Source: CAZMVY01 sp964653435 (lineage in GTDB: Bacteria; Planctomycetota; Phycisphaerae; UBA1845; PWPN01). From it: 64,000 nt of DNA. A program made the position numbers and the translations under genes. Under the pieces are notes generated by a model that searched no databases, had not been told where the DNA came from, and saw nothing but the letters and a program-made list of their open reading frames with translations. The first letter of the stretch is position 1; each line of letters starts with the position of its first letter. Below, piece by piece: positions 31,240 to 39,023 of this stretch. The stretch lies in the NCBI GenBank assembly GCA_964653435.1, contig CAZZFA010000002.1, forward strand, positions 62,001 to 126,000, given 5' to 3'.

Positions 31240-31287
31240 AAGACAGTTTCGCGTGCGGCGTGCAACGCCGCGACGGCTCTGTCGTCC
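31240..31287. repeat. GACAG-hairpin interspersed element, copy 2
   Basis: Begins AAGACAGTTTCGCGTGCGGC and ends GGCTCTGTCGTCC. It matches 25176-25223 with most substitutions in loops or pyrimidine runs, and keeps GACAG/CTGTC arms. It lies 28 bases upstream of the first pilin start codon, within the expected leader, so it could also affect expression. Confidence 0.6.
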
Positions 31288-31291
31288 CTAC

Positions 31292-31330
31292 GGAGCCGGA
31301 AACGGACGAAACACTCGAACCGAGAGCGGC
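31292..31330 (-). repeat. 38-bp inverted repeat, right member
   Basis: Reads GGAGCCGGAAACGGACGAAA then CACTCGAACCGAGAGCGGC. It is the reverse complement of 30375-30412 with substitutions, and lies next to the GACAG-hairpin element. Confidence 0.5.
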
Positions 31331-31458
31331 ACTAGTGTCGACGAACGAACCATGGCGACACTTGATGCGTGCTATATTCAATATCGGTGAGTGCCGCCGG
31401 AGCCTTCACGGGAAAGCCTTGGGGAGTTTACGGTATTTTATAATATGCCCGCCGACAG

Positions 31459-32031
31459 CTATCGGTCCTGGGCGTGGTGCCGGTCGGGGGTCTGTTCGGG
31501 GGTTGTCAGCCGCAGAACCGCCTGAAGGCTTCCCTGGACGAAGGTGGCACGAAACGAGTCGACGTTCACCAGACGGAAGCCGTCCAGCTCATGCCCGGGT
31601 CGCAGGACGCGGCCATCGACGACGGCGCAGGCGCTTTGGCCGTCCCGAAAGGTCGCGCTGAGGCGGTGGCTTGCGACGAATTCGGCGACCGGGTCCTTGT
31701 GCTTCACGTCGGTTTCGCTTTCGGGCGCCTCCGACCGGGGCGGGAAGAGATTGGAAGGCGCGAACAGGTCGCGGACCTCGGGCACGTCCGGTAGATCATG
31801 GAGCCACCGTGCTGCGGTGCTCGGAAGGGCCGGAGCGGCTGTCTTCTGCGGGACGTCAGGTGCCGGCGGGCGTGCGGCGTCGGCGGCGGAGGCCCTGGCG
31901 GGCGTCGGCGACGGGACTTCCGCCGCGGAGACGCCCTGCGGCGCGGTGCGCATCACGCGGTCGATCAACAGGGCGAGCACGGCCAGCGCCAGAATGCCGC
32001 CATAGATGTATGTCTTACGGCGATTTCGCAT
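31459..32031 (-). CDS. PilP/GspC-like periplasmic linker protein
   Basis: A 190-residue protein with one N-terminal membrane helix (YIYGGILALAVLALLIDRVM), a Pro/Ala-rich linker and a C-terminal beta domain of about 65 residues (SATFRDGQSACAVVDGRVLR, LVNVDSFRATFVQGSLQAVL). This layout is that of GspC homology-region or PilP proteins, which link the inner-membrane platform to the secretin. It lacks a lipobox, which favours GspC over PilP. Its start overlaps the PilO-like gene by 17 bases. It is last in the motor operon before a 246-base gap. Primary similarity is weak, so the name rests on architecture and position. Confidence 0.6.
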   Translation of the reverse strand: MRNRRKTYIYGGILALAVLALLIDRVMRTAPQGVSAAEVPSPTPARASAADAARPPAPDVPQKTAAPALPSTAARWLHDLPDVPEVRDLFAPSNLFPPRSEAPESETDVKHKDPVAEFVASHRLSATFRDGQSACAVVDGRVLRPGHELDGFRLVNVDSFRATFVQGSLQAVLRLTTPEQTPDRHHAQDR

Positions 32032-32602
32032 GCAGCACCATCCTGGCCGGGGGGCCGTCGCGGTTCATATGGATTCGCAGAGACCAGCTCAGCCGGCAGA
32101 GCGACTCGGAGCCTTCGGCGCCGGAGCCGACGGAGAAGTGGGTCACGTCCGCATACTCCAGGTCGTGCTCGATGGCGCGCAACATCCGCTGAAATCCGAC
32201 GAAGGAACCGCGTCCGACGAAGTTCACATGCACCTCACGATGGTCGCTCTCTTCGGTCGCCGGTCCGGGCGAGAGCGTGTCGATCGAGATCCCGTTGTCG
32301 GCGGCGGCGGCCATCACGCGGGCGAGGTAGCGGTCGATCTCCCGGCTTTCGGGCAGACCGCCGCCGACGGAAGCGAGTTTCCGATCATTCTCCTCGACCT
32401 CACGGCGGAGACGCTCCCTCTCCGATTGCACGGCCGCAAGATCGCGCGCGGCCTGGGCGGCGGCCTCGCGGACAACGGGCAGGCGCCCGCATTCCTCGAG
32501 CGGACGCTGAAGCAGCAGAAGGTATCCGCCGGCGCCGATCAGCAGCACGGCGGCGGCGCCGATCGTATCGGTCAGACTCACTCTGGGTACGCCGAGCTTC
32601 AC
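32015..32602 (-). CDS. pilO: PilO/GspM-like inner-membrane protein
   Basis: A 195-residue protein with a short cytoplasmic N-terminus, one membrane helix (IGAAAVLLIGAGGYLLLLQR), a coiled-coil segment (DLAAVQSERERLRREVEEND) and a ferredoxin-like periplasmic domain (DNGISIDTLSPG, REVHVNFVGRGSFVGFQRML). This is the PilO fold, which pairs with PilN in the alignment complex. The order PilM-PilN-PilO-PilP is the classic type IV pilus order. It lies 9 bases after the PilN-like stop and overlaps the following gene. Confidence 0.8.
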   Translation of the reverse strand: MKLGVPRVSLTDTIGAAAVLLIGAGGYLLLLQRPLEECGRLPVVREAAAQAARDLAAVQSERERLRREVEENDRKLASVGGGLPESREIDRYLARVMAAAADNGISIDTLSPGPATEESDHREVHVNFVGRGSFVGFQRMLRAIEHDLEYADVTHFSVGSGAEGSESLCRLSWSLRIHMNRDGPPARMVLHAKSP

Positions 32603-32611
32603 GGTCGTCTC

Positions 32612-33220
32612 CTACCAGTTACAGGCGAGAGCGAACCCGATCGCATCGTTCTGGGCCACCTTCTGCCGTCTCGCCTCTTCCAGTTGAACCGAGTGAAACC
32701 ACGTAAGGCCGTTCATCGTCTTGTAGAGGGCCATCAGGTCCTCGTGTTGTGCGGCCGAGCCTCGAATGCGGATCGCACGCGGGCCGGTTTCCGCCGGCCG
32801 ATCTTTGGCGCCGCGAGGGCCGGGGACGTTCCCCGACGGTGCCGCATCGAAGCGGGGCGGCTCCGTCTCCACGGCCGTCAGAACGATGTGCGGCGGTACC
32901 ATCAGGCTCAGACTGCCGAGCCATCGGCTCCAGTAGTGCTTCTCGCGCAGCCGCTCGGCCAGCTCCGCTTGGCGGGCGACGGTCTGAGCCTTCGCGTGCA
33001 GGGCATCCCGGTCGGCCTTCTCCTGCCGGAGCGAGGTCTGAAGCCTCACTGCCTGATCACGCCAGCGCCGGACATCGCGGGCGCGGCGCTCGACGAGGAA
33101 TGAGGCGACGCACTGGGCCGCCAGGATCGCCGCGCAGGCGGTTGCCCACGCCCGGCGTCGTCGTCGTTCGCGGCGTCGTCGCGCGAAGGCCTCCGGCAGC
33201 AGATTGGCTCGAACGCTCAT
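32612..33220 (-). CDS. pilN: PilN-like inner-membrane protein
   Basis: A 202-residue protein. The N-terminal MSVRANLLPEAFARRRRERR keeps the NLLP-type motif with which PilN binds the groove of PilM. The membrane helix is WATACAAILAAQCVASFLVE, followed by a coiled coil and a small periplasmic domain (IRIRGSAAQHEDLMALYKTM). It starts inside the PilM stop (ATGA overlap), giving translational coupling. Role: inner-membrane alignment subcomplex of the pseudopilus machine. The frame stays open upstream across pilM but in the wrong frame for that gene, so the start is set at 33220. Confidence 0.85.
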   Translation of the reverse strand: MSVRANLLPEAFARRRRERRRRRAWATACAAILAAQCVASFLVERRARDVRRWRDQAVRLQTSLRQEKADRDALHAKAQTVARQAELAERLREKHYWSRWLGSLSLMVPPHIVLTAVETEPPRFDAAPSGNVPGPRGAKDRPAETGPRAIRIRGSAAQHEDLMALYKTMNGLTWFHSVQLEEARRQKVAQNDAIGFALACNW

Positions 33221-34344
33221 GGCTCCATCTCCGCCATGGCCAGGCCGATGCAGCCGGCCATGACCGAAAAGTTCGCGGGCCGCGCGAGCGGATGCGACGG
33301 GTCCACCGCCAGCACGCCCTGCGCGCCGGCCGGCGCGACGCGCACGCCCAGCTCGCGTGCCATCCACTCGGCCAGACCCGGCATCCGGGAGCCTCCGCCC
33401 GCCAGCACCAGCGCGCCCGGCTGGCGTCGGGGGTACTGTTCCATCACGAAACGGAAGGCCCGTTCCACGTCCGTCACCAGATCGGTCATCGCCCCCTTCA
33501 GCACCGCCAGGAGCACCCCGGGCAGGGCCGCCTCGTTGCACGGCTCCATCGTGCCCATGAGCACCCGGCAGCCTCGCGGGTCCGTCCCGATGCCGTATTT
33601 GCGTTTGTATTGTTCGGCGATCGCCGGATCGATCCGCAGTTCGGCGGCAATCGCCTGCGTCCACGCCTGGCCGCTGCCGCGCACATGCCGCGCGTACACG
33701 ACGCCGGCTTCGATTGCCAGGTAGAGCCGGTTGGCCGCATGGCCCAGGTCGAGAACGCCCCAGATCTCGCCGTGTTCGCACTGCGCCGTGGCCCGGCAGG
33801 CGCGAATGAGGGCCGGTGCGGCGGGTTCGACGCACTCGCACTCCATATGGCGGGCATCGAGTGTCTCGACGGACGACACGATGCCGGATCGTCGCGCGGC
33901 CACGGCCATCGCGTTCGATCCGCTGCTCATCGGCGCCGGCAGCGCCCAGGCGCCGAGTTCCGCCTCTTCGACGGGCCAGGTGAGCTGCCGGCCGACCTCC
34001 CAGCGGATCGCCTGCGCGAGGGTGTCGTGTTCCTGCGAGAGGATGGCGGGCGGGACCTGCAGGAGGCAGTAATCGACATCGGCGGCCACGAGGCTTGCTC
34101 GCGTCGTGCCGAACTGCTCGAGGCCCGATTCCATCGCCAGCGCCTCCATCGGCGCCGGGCAAGCCGCCGGCGGCGTTGCTGCGGCGGCCGGGGCGTCCTT
34201 GGCCGGCGGCTTCGGCAGATTCTCCACATTGATCCAGTGGGCGACGCCGGGGCCCTCCGGGGTGAAGACGAGCTGCGCCGCCCGGAAGGAGCACGCGCCC
34301 CGGTCGATGGCCACGGCGGACTTGTGTCGGCGGCGCCAGCGCAT
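33217..34344 (-). CDS. pilM: PilM-like actin-fold ATPase
   Basis: A 375-residue cytoplasmic protein of the FtsA/actin-like PilM family. Recognisable parts: AVAIDRGACSFRAAQLVFTP (phosphate-1-type strand), IRWEVGRQLTWPVEEAELGA, GVLDLGHAANRLYLAIEAGV (phosphate-2) and GALVLAGGGSRMPGLAEWMA (adenosine motif). It recruits PilN through its N-terminal peptide and links to the motor ATPase. It lies 3 bases after the GspF-like stop and overlaps pilN by four bases. A Pro/Ala-rich insertion near residues 48-65 is unlike most PilM proteins. Confidence 0.85.
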   Translation of the reverse strand: MRWRRRHKSAVAIDRGACSFRAAQLVFTPEGPGVAHWINVENLPKPPAKDAPAAAATPPAACPAPMEALAMESGLEQFGTTRASLVAADVDYCLLQVPPAILSQEHDTLAQAIRWEVGRQLTWPVEEAELGAWALPAPMSSGSNAMAVAARRSGIVSSVETLDARHMECECVEPAAPALIRACRATAQCEHGEIWGVLDLGHAANRLYLAIEAGVVYARHVRGSGQAWTQAIAAELRIDPAIAEQYKRKYGIGTDPRGCRVLMGTMEPCNEAALPGVLLAVLKGAMTDLVTDVERAFRFVMEQYPRRQPGALVLAGGGSRMPGLAEWMARELGVRVAPAGAQGVLAVDPSHPLARPANFSVMAGCIGLAMAEMEP

Positions 34345-34347
34345 CGG

Positions 34348-35586
34348 TCAGCCTCCTCCGGCGATGGTGGCGATATCGAACATGGGCATGAACAACGACA
34401 CAGCGACCAGGCCGACGATGCCGCCCAGCACGACGAGGATGATGGGTTCGATGATTCGCGACAGCGAGGCGAGCATCTGTGCATTCTCGGATTCAAGCGC
34501 GTCGGCGATGAAAAGCAGCGATGCGCCGAGGCGTCCGCTTTCCTCGCCCGTGGCGACGGCGGCCGCCATCGTCGGCGGGATGAGCGGCGACTCGTGCAGG
34601 GCCGCGCCCACGAGGCGGCCGTCCGTGACGGCCTGCTCGACCGAGTCCATCAGCGCGTGGAAGAGCGTGCTCCGCGTGGTGGCCTTGGCCATGCGGATCG
34701 CCTCGATCAGGCCGAGGTTGTTCGTGACCAGAACACCCCAGATGCGGAACATCCGGGCGAGGATCAGGCGGCGGATCAGCCGGCCCGCCAGAGGAATCTG
34801 TGTGTACGCGCCCGCCCACCAGCGTTGTCCGGCCGGGCTGCGATAGCCAGCTGCCAGCGCGACGACGACGGCGACAAGCCCCGCGACGACCAGGATTCCG
34901 TGGGCGCCGACCCAGCCGGACAGATTCATCAGGAAACGCGTGGAGGGCGGAAGTTCGACGCCGAGCGTGGAGAACAGCTCGCGGAATCGCGGCAGGACGA
35001 ACGTGAACAGCCCCGTGAGAATGACCGCGCACATGCACACGAGGACCGCCGGATAGGCCATGGCGCCGAGGATGCGCTGGCGGACCTCCTGCTGCTGCCG
35101 GGTGTACGCCGCGAGTTGCTCGAAGGCCTGCGGCATTCGCCCGGTGGACTCGCCGGCGGCGATCAGGCTTCGGAAGACGGCGTTGAAGACCTGCGGATGG
35201 TCGCCCATGGCGACGTTGAGCGGCACGCCGTCCTCGACGCGTTCGCGGAGGTGGCGGAGGATGGCCTTCAGGGCTTCGCTCCGCGACTGGGCCTCGACGG
35301 CGCGAAGCGTCGGGACGATCCGGGCGCCGCTGCCCAGCAGCATGGCCATCTGCTGGGTGAAGTACACGATCTCCTTCCAGCGGACCGACGTGCGGCCGGA
35401 TCCCCACGGGAGGCGTCGTCCCCGGCCGGCGGTCTCCGGCGGCGATGTCCCGGTCGCCTCGTCCATCCGGGTGACGAGCAGCCCCCTGGCTCGCAGCGCG
35501 CGGATGGCGTCGTCGACGGAGGCGGCGTCGATCGTGGCGCTCACCGCGCGGCCGGACGCATCAATGGCCTGGTACGAGTAGGGCAC
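34348..35586 (-). CDS. gspF: Type II secretion/type IV pilus inner-membrane platform protein (GspF/PilC)
   Basis: A 412-residue polytopic platform protein. It opens with MPYSYQAIDASGRAV and has two T2SSF domains (about 75-198 and 278-400): TQQMAMLLGSGARIVPTLRA, GESTGRMPQAFEQLAAYTRQ, and in the second half MFRIWGVLVTNNLGLIEAIR and VATGEESGRLGASLLFIADA. Membrane helices at about 175-195, 225-245 and 385-405 fit the family. It works with the GspE-like motor, whose gene lies 16 bases upstream. Length and order are normal. Identification is secure. Whether it serves secretion or a retractile pilus cannot be told from this gene. Confidence 0.95.
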   Translation of the reverse strand: MPYSYQAIDASGRAVSATIDAASVDDAIRALRARGLLVTRMDEATGTSPPETAGRGRRLPWGSGRTSVRWKEIVYFTQQMAMLLGSGARIVPTLRAVEAQSRSEALKAILRHLRERVEDGVPLNVAMGDHPQVFNAVFRSLIAAGESTGRMPQAFEQLAAYTRQQQEVRQRILGAMAYPAVLVCMCAVILTGLFTFVLPRFRELFSTLGVELPPSTRFLMNLSGWVGAHGILVVAGLVAVVVALAAGYRSPAGQRWWAGAYTQIPLAGRLIRRLILARMFRIWGVLVTNNLGLIEAIRMAKATTRSTLFHALMDSVEQAVTDGRLVGAALHESPLIPPTMAAAVATGEESGRLGASLLFIADALESENAQMLASLSRIIEPIILVVLGGIVGLVAVSLFMPMFDIATIAGGG

Positions 35587-35602
35587 GGTTCACCTGCGTT
35601 CC

Positions 35603-37390
35603 TTACGTCGCGGCGGCTTCCGCCGCACTCTCCGCCGGGACGGGGGCATCCGGGGGAACGCCCGCCCGCTCGGCGCGGATTTCCTCCTGCGTTTCCGTGT
35701 GGGTCACGCGGAGCACCTCTTCCAGGGTGCTCAGTCCGGCCTGGACGAGGTGCAGGCCCTCCTCGCGGAGGGATCGCCAGCCCCGTTCGCGGAGGTGCCT
35801 TCGGATCTGCTGTTCGTCCTTCTCGTGGTGAATCAGCTCGCGCGTGCCGTCGTCGACCTCGAGCACCTCGTAGATCCCCAGCCGGCCCCGGAAGCCCGAG
35901 TCGTGGCAGCGCGGACAGCCCTCGCCCTTCTGAAAGGCGCGCGGCCCGGTCTTTTCCCATCCGGCCTCCGCGAGGGCCGACGGCGACGGAAAGTACGAGG
36001 TGCGGCAGTTCGGGCAGATCGTCCGGGCGAGCCGCTGCGCCACGACGCCGTTGAGCGCAGAGGCGATCAGGTACGGCTCCACCCCCATGTCGGTCAGGCG
36101 CGTGATCGCGCCGGGGCTGTCGTTCGTGTGGAGCGTGCTGAGCACCAGGTGTCCGGTAAGGGCGGCCTGGATGGCGACCCGTGCGGTGTCCTGGTCGCGG
36201 ATCTCGCCCACCATGATTACGTCGGGATCCTGCCGCAGGATGGAGCGCAGCGCACGGGCGAAGGTCAGCCCCACGTGCTCGGCTACCTGGATCTGGTTGA
36301 TCAGGTCCAACTGATACTCGACCGGGTCCTCGACGGTGACGATGTTGCGTTCCGAGCTGGAGAGCAGGTCGAGGGCCGAGTAGAGGGTGGTGGTCTTGCC
36401 GCTGCCGGTCGGGCCGGTGACGAGCACGAGGCCGTGCGGTTTCAGCAGCATGCGACGAAAGGCGGCGAGCGAATCGGGCCGGAAGCCCAGTCGCTCCAGC
36501 TCGATGTGCAGGTTCGACTTGTCGAGGATGCGCAGCACGACCTTCTCGCCCAGGATCGTCGGCATGCTCGATACGCGCAGGTCGATCTCGCGGCCCTCCG
36601 CCACGATGTGCACGCGGCCCTCCTGGGGCAGCCGCTTCTCGGCGATGTCCATCTTCCCGATCACCTTCACCCGGGAGACGATCGCTGCATGCATGGTTGC
36701 CGGCGGGCTCATCAGCTCGCGCAGCACGCCGTCGATCCGGTAGCGGATCCGCGTGCGTTTCCGGTCGGGCTCGATGTGGATGTCGCTGGCGCCGTCGCGG
36801 ATGGCCGAGAGGATGACGAGATTCACCAGGTTGACGATCGGGCTGCCCTCGACCATCTGATCGAGGTCGGTGACGGGCCGGTCATCCACGCTCTCCCGCT
36901 CGACGACCTCCACGTCGCTCTCCTTGAGGGAGACGAGGAACTCGTCGACGGAGACGTCTTCCGTGAGATACTTCTGCGAGAACTCCTCGACATCGTGCTC
37001 CAGGGCCAGGACGGGCCGCACCTCGCATCCCGAGAGCTGCGTGAGCCGGTCGATCGCGGGAAGGTTCTGCGGCTCGGCCATGGCCACGATCAGCCGGTTG
37101 CGGACCTTGAACAGCGGCAGGGCCTTGAGCCGCTTGCATTCCTCGCGGTCGATCAGCTTCGCGACGAGCGGATCCACCAGGCCGTGCCGCAGATGGCATC
37201 CCTTCACGCCGAGTTTCTTCGCCAGGGTCTGTACGAGCGTGGTCGCCGAGACGATGTTCTGCCGGACCAGGATCTCGCCGAGCTTCCGGCCACTGCGCTG
37301 GTGTTCCGCGAGGGCTTCGCGCAACTGCTCCTCGTTCAGCGCGCCGGCTTCGATGAGGGACTGTCCGAGCTGGGTCGATTGGCGAAGCAC
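35603..37390 (-). CDS. gspE: Assembly ATPase GspE/PilB with N-terminal MshEN-like domain
   Basis: A 595-residue hexameric motor ATPase. The N-terminal domain carries QLGQSLIEAGALNEEQLREA (residues 7-26), close to the MshEN cyclic-di-GMP-binding consensus RLGxxLVxxGxxxxxxLxxAL, and a weaker second unit KLGEILVRQNIVSATTLVQ. The motor domain has Walker A GPTGSGKTT (Lys332), an Asp box (VTVEDPVEYQLDL), Walker B (PDVIMVGEIRDQDTARVAIQ) and the His box (TGHLVLSTLHTNDS). A tetracysteine zinc motif is partly kept (CPNCRTSYF and CPRCHDSGF). The start is 2 bases after the STAS gene. No PilT retraction ATPase is present in the window. Confidence 0.95.
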   Translation of the reverse strand: MLRQSTQLGQSLIEAGALNEEQLREALAEHQRSGRKLGEILVRQNIVSATTLVQTLAKKLGVKGCHLRHGLVDPLVAKLIDREECKRLKALPLFKVRNRLIVAMAEPQNLPAIDRLTQLSGCEVRPVLALEHDVEEFSQKYLTEDVSVDEFLVSLKESDVEVVERESVDDRPVTDLDQMVEGSPIVNLVNLVILSAIRDGASDIHIEPDRKRTRIRYRIDGVLRELMSPPATMHAAIVSRVKVIGKMDIAEKRLPQEGRVHIVAEGREIDLRVSSMPTILGEKVVLRILDKSNLHIELERLGFRPDSLAAFRRMLLKPHGLVLVTGPTGSGKTTTLYSALDLLSSSERNIVTVEDPVEYQLDLINQIQVAEHVGLTFARALRSILRQDPDVIMVGEIRDQDTARVAIQAALTGHLVLSTLHTNDSPGAITRLTDMGVEPYLIASALNGVVAQRLARTICPNCRTSYFPSPSALAEAGWEKTGPRAFQKGEGCPRCHDSGFRGRLGIYEVLEVDDGTRELIHHEKDEQQIRRHLRERGWRSLREEGLHLVQAGLSTLEEVLRVTHTETQEEIRAERAGVPPDAPVPAESAAEAAAT

Positions 37391-37392
37391 GA

Positions 37393-37728
37393 TTACAGAA
37401 AGCTCCTCACGGCGTTCTCCACCGTGTCAAACTGCTCGAACTCGCCGAGCAGATCGGTCAGGTCCAGAATCTCCCGGCAGGTGTCGGTGAGGCCGGCGAG
37501 CTTGGCGGTCTGGCCGGCCGATCGCTGCTCCTCGGAAAAGTCGAGCAGCGCCTCGAGCGCCCGGGAATCCAGGTACGGAACGCGGCTCAGGTCGAGGACC
37601 ACACGTCCGCCCGACGATTGTCGCGTGAGGCGGATGGCGGCCACGAGTTCATCGACTTCCGTCTGCGCGACGGAGCCCTGGGGCGCCACCACGCCCACGC
37701 TGCCCACGCGTGACCGTTCGATTCTCAT
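37393..37728 (-). CDS. STAS-domain anti-anti-sigma-factor-like protein
   Basis: A 111-residue protein that is a single STAS domain, SpoIIAA-like. The conserved phosphorylation loop is VPYLDSRALEALLDF with Ser55 as the likely site. Preceding strands are GVVAPQGSVAQTEVDELV and RVVLDLSRV. Such proteins are switched by a serine kinase/phosphatase pair and bind anti-sigma-type kinases, or act as scaffolds. No such kinase is encoded nearby. The ATG at 37728 overlaps the stop of the GGDEF-like gene (ATGA), and the motor ATPase starts 2 bases after its stop, so it is embedded between regulatory and motor genes. Confidence 0.85.
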   Translation of the reverse strand: MRIERSRVGSVGVVAPQGSVAQTEVDELVAAIRLTRQSSGGRVVLDLSRVPYLDSRALEALLDFSEEQRSAGQTAKLAGLTDTCREILDLTDLLGEFEQFDTVENAVRSFL

Positions 37729-39023
37729 GCGGGCGCCTCCACGGGGGCCGACTCGGGCTTGCCGGCCGGGGCGTCGGTCTGCGGCGTTGCCTCGGGGCCG
37801 GCGATGCACAGGTCCCGGCCGCTGCGCCGCGCCGCCGCGGAGGCCGACAGCGCCCCGACGAGCAGCTCACGGAGCGTCGGCGGCCGTGATCCGTCGAGGG
37901 CATGGCTGGACGCCAGACCGCACCGGATTCTCACATACTCCGCGCCGCCGGCGGGAAAGACCTCGTTCAGGATGCCCGTGGCCGCCTCCCGGATCGACTG
38001 GACCACCTTGGTGCTGATGAGCCGGCCGAGCGAAAGGTCGAGCCACCGCAGCAGGACCACGAAGCGGTCGTCGCTGAATCGGCCCACGAGATCGCCGTTC
38101 CGGAGTTTCCTCCGCAGCGCGTTGCCGGTCTCCCGGATGACGCGGTCGCGCACCGCCCAATGCCCCTCGTCGTCCAGGCGGCGAAGCCCCTCCAGGGCGA
38201 CGGCCATGACGAGTACCGGTTCGCCTTCCTGCTGCGCCTCGAGGGTGGCGGTCTCGGCGGCGTCGAGGAAGTCGGTGCGGTTCAGCACGCCGCTGCCCCG
38301 GTCGGTGCGCCGCGCCCGCTGAAGAGACTCGTAGTCGCGTACGTGGAGCCAGAATCCGTTGATGAGGTTCGCCAGCGCATCGAGGGCTTCCCTCGCGGCG
38401 AGGTTCTGTTCGAGGACTTCGCCGACGGCGACGAGGCCGATCGAACGGCCGGTCCGCGGGGCGCCGCCCCGGTCGGCCGCCCCGTTGCGGCCGCGGATTG
38501 CGAACAACCAGGCCGGTGCGCACCCGACGGGATTGTCAGGCGCGAAGGCGCCGATCACGCGGCCCTGCGACGGCGGGACGGCCGAGTCGGCCGGCGCCGG
38601 TTCGTACAGCGCGCCCGATCCGGATTCGGCGGCGAGCTGGTCGATCAGTTCGCCGTGGGTCCAGTCTCCGCGGATGTAGCGCCGGCCCGTGGCCAGCACA
38701 TGTTCGATCAGCCCGGTGGGGATCACGGCCTCGGACGCGGAGCCCGCCGCTTCGGTCAGCGGGCGGAGCGCCCGCCCGCCGTCGACCACGCGGAAGAGGC
38801 GGACGCGCGTCGCGCCGATGAGGTCAAGGAGAGTTTCGCGCACGAACCGGTCGAAGGACGGCCATACGTGCTCGTCCTCGGCGCGCTCCTCCAGCCAGCG
38901 GGAGAAGGACGCCGCGACCTCGGCCAGAGACGTTACCCAGTGACCGGGCGAGGCGGGCGGGACGCCACCGTCGCCCCCGGACGGGCGCGCCGCGGTGTCC
39001 GGGTTGCCGTTCAATCGCGCCAT
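37725..39023 (-). CDS. GAF-like/GGDEF-like protein with degenerate GGDEF site
   Basis: A 432-residue cytoplasmic protein. Residues 50-215 look like a GAF-type sensor (FDRFVRETLLDLIGATRVRL, SIGLVAVGEVLEQNLAAREA). Residues 240-395 follow the GGDEF fold: GVLNRTDFLDAAETATLEAQ, GNALRRKLRNGDLVGRFSDD and RFVVLLRWLDLSLG. At the signature site where active cyclases read GG(D/E)EF, this protein reads SDDRF, so diguanylate cyclase activity is unlikely. It may bind GTP or cyclic-di-GMP or act by contact. A Pro/Ala tail ends the protein. Its ATG shares a base with the HD-GYP stop (TGATG), and it overlaps the STAS start, so synthesis of all three is coupled. Confidence 0.8.
   Translation of the reverse strand: MARLNGNPDTAARPSGGDGGVPPASPGHWVTSLAEVAASFSRWLEERAEDEHVWPSFDRFVRETLLDLIGATRVRLFRVVDGGRALRPLTEAAGSASEAVIPTGLIEHVLATGRRYIRGDWTHGELIDQLAAESGSGALYEPAPADSAVPPSQGRVIGAFAPDNPVGCAPAWLFAIRGRNGAADRGGAPRTGRSIGLVAVGEVLEQNLAAREALDALANLINGFWLHVRDYESLQRARRTDRGSGVLNRTDFLDAAETATLEAQQEGEPVLVMAVALEGLRRLDDEGHWAVRDRVIRETGNALRRKLRNGDLVGRFSDDRFVVLLRWLDLSLGRLISTKVVQSIREAATGILNEVFPAGGAEYVRIRCGLASSHALDGSRPPTLRELLVGALSASAAARRSGRDLCIAGPEATPQTDAPAGKPESAPVEAPA

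Noticed and set aside
31438..31443. TATAAT on the plus strand near 31440 as a promoter
   Set aside because: It would transcribe antisense into the PilP/GspC-like gene, and no -35 partner at proper spacing was convincing.
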